Assembly: GCA_018623155.1 (NCBI GenBank)
Contig: JAAZVZ010000012.1
Location: forward strand, 1-64,000
Source of the DNA: Glaciecola sp.
GTDB lineage: Bacteria > Pseudomonadota > Gammaproteobacteria > Enterobacterales > Alteromonadaceae
DNA: 64,000 bases
Direction of reading: 5' to 3'
Under the pieces are notes generated by a model. The model was not told the DNA's origin, made no database searches, and saw nothing but the letters and a program-made list of their open reading frames with translations. Position 1 is the stretch's first letter, and the number at the start of each line of letters is the position of its first letter. Of this stretch, positions 54,759 to 63,771 are shown one piece after another. A program made the translations under genes and the position numbers.

Positions 54759-57152
54759 TTGAGTGCTTCAGATTGCTTTCACTGTGGGCTCCCTAACCCA
54801 TCAGATTCACACTATCAAACGCTCGTTTTTGATAAAATGGAAAGTCTGTGTTGCCCTGGATGTCTGGCAGTCACAGAAGCCATTGTAGAGCATGGCCTCA
54901 CTGATTATTACAAATTTCGAACCGCTCCAGCTGCCAAGGCAGATGATGCACAAGAAGAGCAAGCTATATTAGAACAACTTGCAATATTTGATGCGGCTGA
55001 ATTGCAAGCTGATTTTGTAGCGGATGAGGGACAATTAAAATCGGTACAATTAACTTTGGACGGTATTACCTGTGCAGCATGCGGATGGTTAATTGAAAGG
55101 CATCTAAGTAAAGTAGTAGGTGTCACCCAAAACTCTGTGAATGTTTCAACCGCACGAGCCATGGTCAAATGGGATCCTTCACGTATTACTTTATCGCAAA
55201 TACTCAAACAATTTGCTGCTATTGGTTATACAGCAAGACCTTTTTCTGCAGAAGAGCATGAAAAAACATATCAAGCTCAGCACAAACGCTTTATCAAACA
55301 GCTTGGTTTAGCCGGTCTAATGACCATGCAAGTCATGATGCTCTCATTTGGCTTTTACTTTGATTGGCTTGGTAATATTGACGATACCATGGCCAAATAT
55401 TTTCATTGGATTTCCTTAGTTCTAACCACCCCTGTTGTTTTTTATTCTGGTTCAACCTTTTATTTAGGGGCTATACGCGCAATTCTTGCTCGAGGTGTGA
55501 ATATGGATCTCCCTGTCTCTGTTGCAATCTTGGGTACATATTTTGCCGGAATCAAAGCGGTTATGCTCGGAGACGGCAATGTGTACTTTGAATCCATCTG
55601 CATGTTTATTTTTTTCCTACTAAGTTCTCGCTTTTTGGAACATCGCGCTCGTTTTCAAGCCGCCGAAATCACCTCTAACTCAATGCAATACATTCCAATA
55701 TCTGCACAACTTATTCACGATAACCTGAAAACTGAAGTAGTCTTAGCCAAGCAACTTAAAATAGGTCAAATAGTACTGGTAAAAGCCGGTGACACAATTC
55801 CCGTTGATGGTGTGATCATCGAAGGAAGCAGTTACATTGAAGAATCAATGTTGACCGGTGAGTTTGCAGCAGTGAGTAAAGCATCTGGAGATAGTGTGTT
55901 TGGTGGCACGCTCAATCAATCACAACCGTTACAAATTAAAGTGACTGAAACACTTGATGAGTCTTTGGTTAGTAAAATTTCCCAATTGCAAGAAAATGCT
56001 ATGGCACAAAAACCTAAAGTTGCTCAGATGGCTGATCATCTATCCCAATACTTTGTTTTTGCCGTATTGTTCATTTCAACAATCACCTTTGTAACTTGGA
56101 CTTATTTAGGAAACGAGCAGGCATTTTGGATCACTGTATCGATATTAATTGCCACCTGCCCGTGTGCTCTGGGCTTAGCCACCCCGAGTGCATTAACAAC
56201 AGCAATGGCTCGTCTACAAAAAGCGGGCGTATTAGTTAAACAAGCCGACACGCTTGAAAGGATCACACAAGTTAATCACATTGTTTTTGATAAAACAGGT
56301 ACTCTCACGACTGGTGCCTTTACCATCGCTGATGAATGGTATGCACCTAAAAGTGATAAAACACATATTGATGCCGTCGTGGCCAGTATTGAGCAATACT
56401 CTGAGCATCCTATTGCACAGGCATTTGTAACAGATAATACCCTCAATGTAAGTCGGGTTGAGGTGATTATCAACCAAGGCATCATCGGTGAGATCGCAGG
56501 TGAAGCGTATCGAATTGGGCGTGCACAATTTATGCCTTGTGGGATACCTGACCATTTACTCGATGCAACCGTATTAGTCAGTAAAAATGAAGAGATTATT
56601 GCAGCATATTGGCTTACTGATGCGCTAAAAACCCACACAACCGATGTTATTTCTGAATTATCACAACACTATTCACTATCCATAATCAGTGGTGATGCAG
56701 CCAAAAACGTGTTTGATGTTGCTGCATCTCTCAATATCACAAACGCCCATCACAGTTGTCGCCCTGAAGACAAATTATCCATATTGACCAACTTACAAAC
56801 AGACAAAAACGTGGTGATGATGCTAGGCGATGGTATTAATGATGCCCCCGTTTTAGCGCAAGCTGACGTTGCAATAACCGTTGGCAATGCTTCGGATTTT
56901 ACCAAGCAAAGTACGGATATTGTTTTATTGCAAGACCACCTCGTACAGTTACCACTGCTCATAGCATTAGCCAAGCAAACGAAACGCATAATTAAACAAA
57001 ATTTCATGTGGGCTTTAGGTTATAATGTGATGGTTTTACCTTTTGCGATAATGGGTGTGCTCACCCCATGGCAAGCTGCGCTAGGCATGTCATTAAGTTC
57101 ATTGATTGTCGTATATAACTCTGCGCGATTACTTCGTTTTGGGCAAAGATAA
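54759..57152 (+). CDS. ccoI: Copper-exporting P-type ATPase for cbb3 assembly
   Basis: 797 residues with a TTG start (54759) just after ccoH. In order: an N-terminal CFHCGLP...CCPGC cysteine region, a metal-binding domain with GITCAACGWLIE, eight membrane helices with the copper motif CPCALGLATPSAL, the phosphorylation motif DKTGT, and GDGINDAPVLAQADV. CcoI/FixI moves copper towards the periplasm to mature CcoN. It is the same order as in other cco clusters. Confidence 0.95.
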   Translation: MSASDCFHCGLPNPSDSHYQTLVFDKMESLCCPGCLAVTEAIVEHGLTDYYKFRTAPAAKADDAQEEQAILEQLAIFDAAELQADFVADEGQLKSVQLTLDGITCAACGWLIERHLSKVVGVTQNSVNVSTARAMVKWDPSRITLSQILKQFAAIGYTARPFSAEEHEKTYQAQHKRFIKQLGLAGLMTMQVMMLSFGFYFDWLGNIDDTMAKYFHWISLVLTTPVVFYSGSTFYLGAIRAILARGVNMDLPVSVAILGTYFAGIKAVMLGDGNVYFESICMFIFFLLSSRFLEHRARFQAAEITSNSMQYIPISAQLIHDNLKTEVVLAKQLKIGQIVLVKAGDTIPVDGVIIEGSSYIEESMLTGEFAAVSKASGDSVFGGTLNQSQPLQIKVTETLDESLVSKISQLQENAMAQKPKVAQMADHLSQYFVFAVLFISTITFVTWTYLGNEQAFWITVSILIATCPCALGLATPSALTTAMARLQKAGVLVKQADTLERITQVNHIVFDKTGTLTTGAFTIADEWYAPKSDKTHIDAVVASIEQYSEHPIAQAFVTDNTLNVSRVEVIINQGIIGEIAGEAYRIGRAQFMPCGIPDHLLDATVLVSKNEEIIAAYWLTDALKTHTTDVISELSQHYSLSIISGDAAKNVFDVAASLNITNAHHSCRPEDKLSILTNLQTDKNVVMMLGDGINDAPVLAQADVAITVGNASDFTKQSTDIVLLQDHLVQLPLLIALAKQTKRIIKQNFMWALGYNVMVLPFAIMGVLTPWQAALGMSLSSLIVVYNSARLLRFGQR

Positions 57153-57169
57153 CACTAGGATATTAGATT

Positions 57170-57349
57170 ATGAATATTATTTATGTATTGATTCCCATTG
57201 CTATCATTATTGTTGCAGTCGCCATTGTGGCATTTTTTTGGGCCGTTAAAAGCAACCAATTTGAAGATTTGGAACGTCAAGGACACAGTATCTTATTTGA
57301 TGATGATGTAAAACCGCTTTCCAAGAGTGAACCACAAGAACGTGATTGA
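57170..57349 (+). CDS. ccoS: cbb3 oxidase maturation protein
   Basis: 59 residues: one membrane helix (YVLIPIAIIIVAVAIVAFFWAV) followed by KSNQFEDLERQGHSILFDDD, the CcoS signature. It is needed for cofactor insertion into the oxidase. Located 17 bases after ccoI. Confidence 0.93.
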   Translation: MNIIYVLIPIAIIIVAVAIVAFFWAVKSNQFEDLERQGHSILFDDDVKPLSKSEPQERD

Positions 57350-57995
57350 GTTATTCATTACAGCATTCATCCTGGGTATTGCTGGGAGTACACATTGCTT
57401 AGGTATGTGTGGTGGAATCGCTAGCAGTTTGTTATTCAGTGCAAAGCCTAATGTTGACAAATGGAGACTCATAGCTGGGTACAACTTTGGTCGCATATTT
57501 AGCTATACTTTAGCAGGATTTAGTGTCGCTTGGTTGGGGGCTCATTTTGGCCATTCGCATATCGTACCAATGAATTTTTTGCAGATTTCATCTGCTATAT
57601 TGATGTTTTTGTTGGGGCTCTATGTTGCAGGATGGTGGTTGATTATCCGGCATGTTGAACGCTTTTTTATGCCGATATTTACCTTTTTAAAACCTCTTGC
57701 CAAACAACTCCTCCCTATAGATAATGCTTTAAAAACAATACCTTACGGCATGATTTGGGGCTGGTTACCCTGTGGCTTAGTCTATACAACTCTAACTTGG
57801 ACTCTAACCGTCCCCTCGCCCTGGCATGGCGCTGCCTTCATGTTGTTTTTTGGTATGGGTACAGTGCCAGCCATTATCGCCGTAGCACTCAGTTCTGATC
57901 GCTTACAATACATACTGTCACACCCAATATCACGCAAGTTTATGGGAAGTGTGATTATTATTTATTCAATATCATTGCTATACTCAGCTTTGTAA
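57342..57995 (+). CDS. TauE/SafE-like membrane protein linked to cbb3 genes
   Basis: About 217 residues from the GTG at 57342, which overlaps the ccoS stop; a GTG at 57327 is also possible. There are about six membrane helices, with GSTHCLGMCGG at the start and GWLPCGLVYTTL in the second half, the pair of Cys-containing motifs of this urease-accessory/TauE-like subfamily. It sits after ccoS in Vibrio and Shewanella as well. A role in copper supply or export has been proposed for relatives but is unproven here. Confidence 0.82.
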   Translation: MIELFITAFILGIAGSTHCLGMCGGIASSLLFSAKPNVDKWRLIAGYNFGRIFSYTLAGFSVAWLGAHFGHSHIVPMNFLQISSAILMFLLGLYVAGWWLIIRHVERFFMPIFTFLKPLAKQLLPIDNALKTIPYGMIWGWLPCGLVYTTLTWTLTVPSPWHGAAFMLFFGMGTVPAIIAVALSSDRLQYILSHPISRKFMGSVIIIYSISLLYSAL

Positions 57996-57996
57996 G

Positions 57997-58013
57997 TGTA
58001 AATTTTATTTACA
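57997..58013. repeat. Small palindrome before uspE
   Basis: TGTAAAT-TTT-ATTTACA, a perfect 7-bp inverted repeat in the 56-base gap before uspE; a possible operator. Confidence 0.35.
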
Positions 58014-58051
58014 ATAAATCGAGCAAGACGAGCTTTATGAGGACTTGCAGC

Positions 58052-58975
58052 ATGATTAATTTAAAGTCCATCTTAGTTGTAATTGAACCTAACCAGAGGC
58101 AGCAACCTGCTTTGCTTAGAGGCATATCATTAGCCAAAAAAACTCAAGCTAAGTTAATGATTATGCTTTCTGTTTACCACGCTGGCTATGAGTTAAAACA
58201 CATGCTTAGTGAGACTGAACGAGAGGAATTTCGAGCAGAGTATATTGCCGATCGTTATCATTGGTTAGAAGATCTTCTCGAAACCTATCAATTGCCCCAA
58301 AAGTCACTTACCGCTGTTCATTGGCACCCTAGAGTCTATGAATCAGTGGTAGAGGCTGCACGTGAGGAGCAAGTAGGACTCATTATTAAATCAATGAAGC
58401 ATGATCCAGTAGTCACCTCTCCTATTTTTACACCATTGGACTGGCATCTCATTCGCAAATCCCCATTTCCAGTCCTTCTCGTCAGCCAAAAACAGCAAAC
58501 TCAATATGAACATATCGTAACAGCGGTAAATACTGGATTTGAAGATCGCTCACATGCATTATTGAATGAAAAATTAACAGAATGCGCAGATGAGTTCGCG
58601 GACATCTATTCTGGTCAGGTCCATTTGGTCAATGCTTATCCACCTACACCACAACCGATGAGCAAATCCACACAAAATTTCACCTACTCAGTATTAGCGA
58701 GGGCCATACGCAACCATCATTTTCAAGCATTGGATATGTTTGGTGAACGCTTTGCGATAGCTAAAACGCATAGACATCTAGTCGAGGGCGAACCACATGA
58801 AGTTATACCTTCTATAATATCTTCTTTAAGTGCCTCTTTGCTTGTCATTGGAAGTATTGGTGACATGGGAATGGCGTCGAAAACTTTAGGTCAATCAGCT
58901 GAGTTCATCATTGATAATATCCAATGTGATGTTTTAGCGGTAAAACCCGATGGATTTGTTTCGCCTTTGCATTAA
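58052..58975 (+). CDS. uspE: Universal stress protein UspE
   Basis: 307 residues with two tandem Usp domains: the first starts LKSILVVIEPNQRQQPALLRG; the second ends with LVIGSIGDMGMASKTLGQSAEFIIDNI, which resembles the nucleotide-binding tail. The ATG at 58052 is preferred because GAGGA lies 8 bases ahead; the ATG at 58037 lacks a site. It is usually preceded by fnr in related genomes, which is not present here. Confidence 0.9.
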   Translation: MINLKSILVVIEPNQRQQPALLRGISLAKKTQAKLMIMLSVYHAGYELKHMLSETEREEFRAEYIADRYHWLEDLLETYQLPQKSLTAVHWHPRVYESVVEAAREEQVGLIIKSMKHDPVVTSPIFTPLDWHLIRKSPFPVLLVSQKQQTQYEHIVTAVNTGFEDRSHALLNEKLTECADEFADIYSGQVHLVNAYPPTPQPMSKSTQNFTYSVLARAIRNHHFQALDMFGERFAIAKTHRHLVEGEPHEVIPSIISSLSASLLVIGSIGDMGMASKTLGQSAEFIIDNIQCDVLAVKPDGFVSPLH

Positions 58976-59020
58976 CTGATATAATTGCGGTGAACGAATT
59001 AATAGACATAAGGCACATGC

Positions 59021-59914
59021 ATGTCTGATAACACAGTCACCGCAACCAAATCATCTAATTCCATCAATAAACTAACCAAACGCATTCGGCGCGAAACGGG
59101 CAAAGCGGTCATCGATTATAATATGATAGAGGATGGCGACAAGGTAATGGTCTGCTTGTCGGGAGGTAAGGACTCATATACCCTTTTGGATACCCTTATG
59201 TACTTGCAGCGAGTTGCCCCTATTTCTTTTTCACTTGTTGCGGTCAATTTGGACCAAAAGCAACCTGGATTTCCCGACCATATATTACCCGAATACTTAG
59301 AAAAACTTGGTATTGATTATCAAATCGTAACTGAAGATACGTATAGCATTGTCAAAGATAAGATCCCAGAGGGCAAAACAACCTGTTCTCTGTGTTCGCG
59401 ACTACGCAGAGGCATATTATATCGAACAGCCAAAGAGCTCGGCGCAACCAAAATTGCACTCGGGCATCATCGGGACGATATGCTTGAAACGTTGTTTTTA
59501 AATATGTTTCATGGAGGACGACTCAAAAGCATGCCACCAAAACTTGTGAGTGATAATGGTGAACATATCGTTATTCGTCCACTGGCTTACAACAAAGAGA
59601 AGGATATAGAAAAATTTGCACAACACATGGCATTTCCTATCATTCCATGCAATCTATGTGGCTCACAAGAAAACCTTCAAAGAAAACAAATTAAAGCTAT
59701 GCTTAATGAGTGGGAACAACGTTTTCCTGGTCGGATTGAATCAATGTTTAAAGCAATGCAAAACGTGATTCCATCACACTTAGCTGACGCTGAACTATAT
59801 GACTTTGGCAGTATTTCTACTCAAATCGGACCGGTTATAATGGGAGATACGGCATTTGATGAAGATATACCAGCACTCATGACACAGGAAGATGTACACA
59901 TTATTACACTGTAA
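59021..59914 (+). CDS. ttcA: tRNA 2-thiocytidine(32) synthetase
   Basis: 297 residues. It thiolates C32 of certain tRNAs using ATP and an iron-sulfur cluster. The PP-loop [11 protein letters not shown] and the cysteine pairs CSLC ([12 protein letters not shown]) and CNLCG are present, and ALGHHRDD is intact. AAGG precedes the start at proper distance. Same order (uspE, ttcA) as in Vibrio. Confidence 0.96.
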   Translation: MSDNTVTATKSSNSINKLTKRIRRETGKAVIDYNMIEDGDKVMVCLSGGKDSYTLLDTLMYLQRVAPISFSLVAVNLDQKQPGFPDHILPEYLEKLGIDYQIVTEDTYSIVKDKIPEGKTTCSLCSRLRRGILYRTAKELGATKIALGHHRDDMLETLFLNMFHGGRLKSMPPKLVSDNGEHIVIRPLAYNKEKDIEKFAQHMAFPIIPCNLCGSQENLQRKQIKAMLNEWEQRFPGRIESMFKAMQNVIPSHLADAELYDFGSISTQIGPVIMGDTAFDEDIPALMTQEDVHIITL

Positions 59915-59932
59915 TTAAATAGTAGGGAAATT

Positions 59933-60832
59933 ATGAAAGTTGGACTCGCATTAGGCGCAGGTGCTGCGCGTGGATGGGCACATATTGGAATCATTGAAGC
60001 ACTCGAAGATATGGGGGTGCAAATTGATGTGGTTGCAGGATGCTCTATCGGTGCATATGTTGGTTCAGCCTATGCAAGTGGTCATTTAGCCGAGCTGAAA
60101 AACTGGGCATGTAGCCTCGATGAATGGCAGATTTTGACCTTACTAGGTGTGGGCATAAACTCTGGCGGAATTGCTTCTGGTAAACGAGTGTTTGAAAAGT
60201 TAGCGGATGAATTCACTGCGCCAAATTTCGAACAAATGCAAAAACCTTTCGCCGTGATTGCAACAAATATGCATACCGGTCGCGAGGTAGTGTTTAAAGA
60301 AGGCGAGATTGGTGAGAGTATACGAGCGTCATGTGCCATTCCTGGCCTGTTTGCACCGGTAAAATACCAAGGTCAATGGTTAATTGACGGTGCGGTAGTG
60401 AATCCTGTACCAGTCAATGTGTGCCGACAGTTAGGTGCGGATATAGTCATTGCCATCAATCTAACTGCAGATTTTCGACCCCAGATAATGGAACGAAATC
60501 CCAGTGAGCATATCGCACGTCAACACAAAACAGATGAATTTTTTGAAAAAAACTCATCACTAATACGTTCATGGTTTTCTCCAGAAAAAAGCAAAGAACA
60601 AGACTCCCCTCCTGGTATTATGAGTGTTATGTCTAGTGCACTTGATATTATGCAAGCAAGAGTGACTCGCTCTCGACTGGCTGGCGATCCTCCCAATATT
60701 CTTATCGAGCCTCATCTGTATGATGTGGGAATATTGGAGTTTAATCGCGCTGAAGAGCTTATCCAAAACGGAAGAGAAGCAGTTGAAAGACTATCACAGC
60801 AAATTGAATATCAATTACGATGCGCACGTTAG
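59933..60832 (+). CDS. rssA: Patatin-like phospholipase family protein, RssA type
   Basis: 299 residues: oxyanion loop LALGAGAARGWAHIG at the N terminus, nucleophile GCSIGA, and catalytic Asp in DGAVVNPVP, i.e. the patatin Ser-Asp dyad. RssA-like proteins are presumed serine hydrolases of unknown substrate. Located 18 bases after ttcA, perhaps co-transcribed. Confidence 0.88.
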   Translation: MKVGLALGAGAARGWAHIGIIEALEDMGVQIDVVAGCSIGAYVGSAYASGHLAELKNWACSLDEWQILTLLGVGINSGGIASGKRVFEKLADEFTAPNFEQMQKPFAVIATNMHTGREVVFKEGEIGESIRASCAIPGLFAPVKYQGQWLIDGAVVNPVPVNVCRQLGADIVIAINLTADFRPQIMERNPSEHIARQHKTDEFFEKNSSLIRSWFSPEKSKEQDSPPGIMSVMSSALDIMQARVTRSRLAGDPPNILIEPHLYDVGILEFNRAEELIQNGREAVERLSQQIEYQLRCAR

Positions 60833-60848
60833 AACAATATTTTAACCG

Positions 60849-61490
60849 CTATCGCTGCGTCAAGGCGGTTATGCGTAACGGCGCCTCAGGCAACAATAAA
60901 ACCTCTAAATCTTTGATTTTATTTGAATTTAATCGCAATACACCCGCGATAATTGAAATGTCATTTGGTAGAGTTTGTGAAAGTGATTCGTCTGCAAATT
61001 GTATTTGTAAACCCGATACCTGAGGCATCATAAACGACATAAATCCACCCATTTCATTAAAAAAATTGCGATATTGTGTAAGGATCAAGGATAGGTCTGT
61101 AGCCGTATAAGAACGCTTGAGCCATTGAGCGGTTGTTTCTAATTGCACCGACATATCACATTGATTTTTGGGTGGATCAACCTCAATTCGCACTAATGCA
61201 TCAGCCATCTTTAACGCTTTTTCAAAAGGTACTGTAAATCGTTGTTCGGGTGAAATGGCGATAGGCAGAACTTGTTTGTCTGTAATGATTTCACCTTTTG
61301 TAATTGTACAAAGAGTCTGTTTTTGTGGCACTTTTAAGAAACCAAATGCAAACTGCAAATGCTGTGTATCTTCGTTATCTAACTTACGCAAATGGCTATA
61401 AAGATCTTTGTAAGCAATTTCAATCGTATCCGCGATGGTCAAAGGTGATATTGAAACCAATAGCAAAGCAATAAAAACATTCTTAATCAT
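60849..61490 (-). CDS. DUF2987 exported protein
   Basis: 213 residues with a signal peptide (MIKNVFIALLLVSISPLTIA). The body (IAYKDLYSHLRKLDNEDTQHLQFAFGF, CTITKGEIITDK) matches DUF2987, a family of marine gammaproteobacteria of unknown function. The ATG at 61490 lies inside the end of the upstream gene (8-base overlap), pointing to coupling with the glucosaminidase. The mature protein has two cysteines that may form a disulfide. Confidence 0.8.
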   Translation of the reverse strand: MIKNVFIALLLVSISPLTIADTIEIAYKDLYSHLRKLDNEDTQHLQFAFGFLKVPQKQTLCTITKGEIITDKQVLPIAISPEQRFTVPFEKALKMADALVRIEVDPPKNQCDMSVQLETTAQWLKRSYTATDLSLILTQYRNFFNEMGGFMSFMMPQVSGLQIQFADESLSQTLPNDISIIAGVLRLNSNKIKDLEVLLLPEAPLRITALTQR

Positions 61491-62367
61491 GTAAGTACTC
61501 ACGGTTAAATTCGAGCATATTTCTAAGCTCAGTTATATATGCATCGCCTCGCTCAGAATAGGCTTCTAATCCACCGATCATAGCATAAGACAGAGCAAAA
61601 CTATCATCCGACATATGGCGCGCCCGAATATCACGCAACTTACGATATGCACGATTGCGGTTTAAGTTCAGTTTATAGCGATACATAGCACTTGCCAAAG
61701 AATCAAAGCGCGCGACTTCGTGGCTCATGCCTACACTGCGCTGTTGAGGGACAAATCCGCAGCCTGTTTGATAACACCATAACCCAAAAAAGTTATAGCC
61801 TCTTTGAGCAAAGCGGGATGTGCCCCAGCCTGACTCATTTGCGGTTTGCACCTGCACTAACGGCGTTGGAATTGGCGCAACACGATGCAATAAACGTTTG
61901 ATCATCTCGGACTGCGGGGCATTTTTTACTTGGTAAGTGCTGCTCAAATAATTGAATGCGAGCTGTTCAGCGGTACTGATTGAATCCTTATTTTGAATAG
62001 ATAACAAAAATTGGCGCTGAATAGCAATGACCTGATTGATCTGTTTAGAGGTTTGTCCTATGTAGTCAAAATAAGATAATTTTTTGGTCTTTATATCCCG
62101 AATTTGAGAGAACTGTGGAATGGGCTTACCTTGAGTGAAATTAGGCCCTAATTGAATCTCATCTTCATTAAAAACCACACCAAAATCAGCAATGCCGGCG
62201 CCTTGAAGTGTTGCATTTAGAGATGTTTTTTGTCCAGTCTTAACCGCTTCGCTCTGAGATTGATACTGGGTAGGCTGTGGTGGATACATAAATGGATATA
62301 GCGTACACCAGACCAATATTGCCCAGATAATCAAAAGAGATACTTTATGCCACAAAGGTCGAGTCAT
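61483..62367 (-). CDS. Bax-like glucosaminidase
   Basis: 294 residues: an N-terminal membrane anchor (LLIIWAILVWCTLYPFMY) then a lysozyme-like beta-N-acetylglucosaminidase domain with VQTANESGWGTSRFAQRGYNFFGLWCY, where the Glu of NESGWG is the expected catalytic acid, and SERGDAYITELRNMLEFN at the end. It probably cleaves peptidoglycan glycan strands in the periplasm. It overlaps the membrane-protein gene by 23 bases. Confidence 0.87.
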   Translation of the reverse strand: MTRPLWHKVSLLIIWAILVWCTLYPFMYPPQPTQYQSQSEAVKTGQKTSLNATLQGAGIADFGVVFNEDEIQLGPNFTQGKPIPQFSQIRDIKTKKLSYFDYIGQTSKQINQVIAIQRQFLLSIQNKDSISTAEQLAFNYLSSTYQVKNAPQSEMIKRLLHRVAPIPTPLVQVQTANESGWGTSRFAQRGYNFFGLWCYQTGCGFVPQQRSVGMSHEVARFDSLASAMYRYKLNLNRNRAYRKLRDIRARHMSDDSFALSYAMIGGLEAYSERGDAYITELRNMLEFNREYLHD

Positions 62368-63085
62368 CTTTATGCTCTTCTATTTCATCGATGGGATCGG
62401 ATATATCACCGTAACCAAATAAGTCCATGTATATTTTTCCTTTAAGTACATAAAAAAATGGCACAAAGTACAATAATAAAATACCAAAACTCAAGACACT
62501 GACAAGTAACGATAAAAACATGACGCCAAATAGAATAAAAAACTGATTCAAGTAACTGTTAACCATCTGCATTGATAACTGAATCGCTGCGATGGGACGC
62601 ATGTGTTTCTCTGCCATAAGCGGTAAGACAAATCCCGTAGCAAGGTAAAGATACAACCCCGGAATAATCAGTAACATCAACCCTATACTTGTTAGTAAAG
62701 AAATCAGTAACCCAATCAATCCTAATGAAAATATCCTTGGATAATAGGCCATAACATCAACCGGTTTGACTGTTTTATTGGCCGAGGTACGTAACCCCAT
62801 AAGCAATAAACCAACTGATATTGGGGCCGCAAATACTGTCGCTAATACCTCAATTTGCATCATCGTATGATCCGGCACATTGAATGGGTCAGTGATCTCA
62901 AAAACGCTTAGTAAAATCATGGCAAACACCACCAATAACGCCAAAGCGATGGTCGCTCCACCAAGAATGGGTAACCAATTACGAATCGTTGTTTGATGTG
63001 CAAATTGCAGTAACGCTTTTATATCAAAAGCGTATCCGCCACGTAGATTTTTTTGGATGAGTGAAGGTTCGTTGTGTTGCATCAT
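62345..63085 (-). CDS. Membrane protein of unknown function
   Basis: 246 residues with about five or six hydrophobic segments, including LIGLLISLLTSIGLMLLIIPGLYLYLATGF and VLSFGILLLYFVPFFYVL, and an acidic C-terminal tail (SDPIDEIEEHKDD). I do not recognise the family with certainty; the IIPGLYLY segment recalls membrane domains of the glycerophosphodiesterase-associated/DUF975 kind. It is the first gene of the three-gene minus-strand run with the glucosaminidase and DUF2987 genes. Confidence 0.65.
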   Translation of the reverse strand: MMQHNEPSLIQKNLRGGYAFDIKALLQFAHQTTIRNWLPILGGATIALALLVVFAMILLSVFEITDPFNVPDHTMMQIEVLATVFAAPISVGLLLMGLRTSANKTVKPVDVMAYYPRIFSLGLIGLLISLLTSIGLMLLIIPGLYLYLATGFVLPLMAEKHMRPIAAIQLSMQMVNSYLNQFFILFGVMFLSLLVSVLSFGILLLYFVPFFYVLKGKIYMDLFGYGDISDPIDEIEEHKDDSTFVA

Positions 63086-63126
63086 GCTTCTTAATTTAGC
63101 GTGTGTTTTTAGGACGCTTGAAAAAC

Positions 63127-63771
63127 TTAGATCAATTCTTGAAACAATAGAGATATTCCCATAAAAATGAGAACAGTGCCCATGACTTGTTCAATTCGCT
63201 GCCGATAACGCTGTAACCATACGTCGATCTTTGCATTAGATAATACCATACTCAATGCGATAAACCATAATGCCGTCGCAAACGCTAAGTATATGCCATA
63301 CGTCATTTTTATGGATAATGGTGTCTCAAATGAGACGACAACAGAAAACAACGATAAGAAAAACAACGTTGCTTTTGGATTCAATCCATTTGTGATGAAC
63401 CCGGTACGAAAGGCCTGAAAGTGACTAAATTGAAGTGTATCTTCAACGGTTTCGCTTAACCCAAGCGGCACTTCGCCTTGAACAGAAGCGCGTAATGCCC
63501 CTACCCCAATATACACAAAATACCCTGCAGCAAGAAATATCAATCCTTGATATAACCAAGGCGTCGTTTTAATCAATAAACCAATACCTAACAGGCTATA
63601 GGCAACATGTAATAAAATGCCAACACCAATACCAAGACTGCAGCATATGGCCATATTACGCCCATATGCGATGGCATAACGTACAACAACAGCAAAATCA
63701 GGACCCGGGCTAGCCACTGCAATGAGATGTACACCTGCAAGGGTCAAAAACTCAAGCCAATATTCAGACAT
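63127..63771 (-). CDS. LysE/RhtB family amino-acid exporter
   Basis: 214 residues, six helices, with the family start ASPGPDFAVVVRYAIAYGR, an intervening YFVYIGVGALRA, and GLNPKATLFFLSLF. It probably exports amino acids or homoserine lactone-like compounds. The ATG at 63771 has GAGG 6-7 bases ahead and fits the family better than the ATG at 63783. Confidence 0.9.
   Translation of the reverse strand: MSEYWLEFLTLAGVHLIAVASPGPDFAVVVRYAIAYGRNMAICCSLGIGVGILLHVAYSLLGIGLLIKTTPWLYQGLIFLAAGYFVYIGVGALRASVQGEVPLGLSETVEDTLQFSHFQAFRTGFITNGLNPKATLFFLSLFSVVVSFETPLSIKMTYGIYLAFATALWFIALSMVLSNAKIDVWLQRYRQRIEQVMGTVLIFMGISLLFQELI

Noticed and set aside
60843-60869. Hairpin AACCGC...GCGGTT between rssA and the DUF2987 gene as a terminator
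   Set aside because: The loop is long and no T tract follows on either strand.
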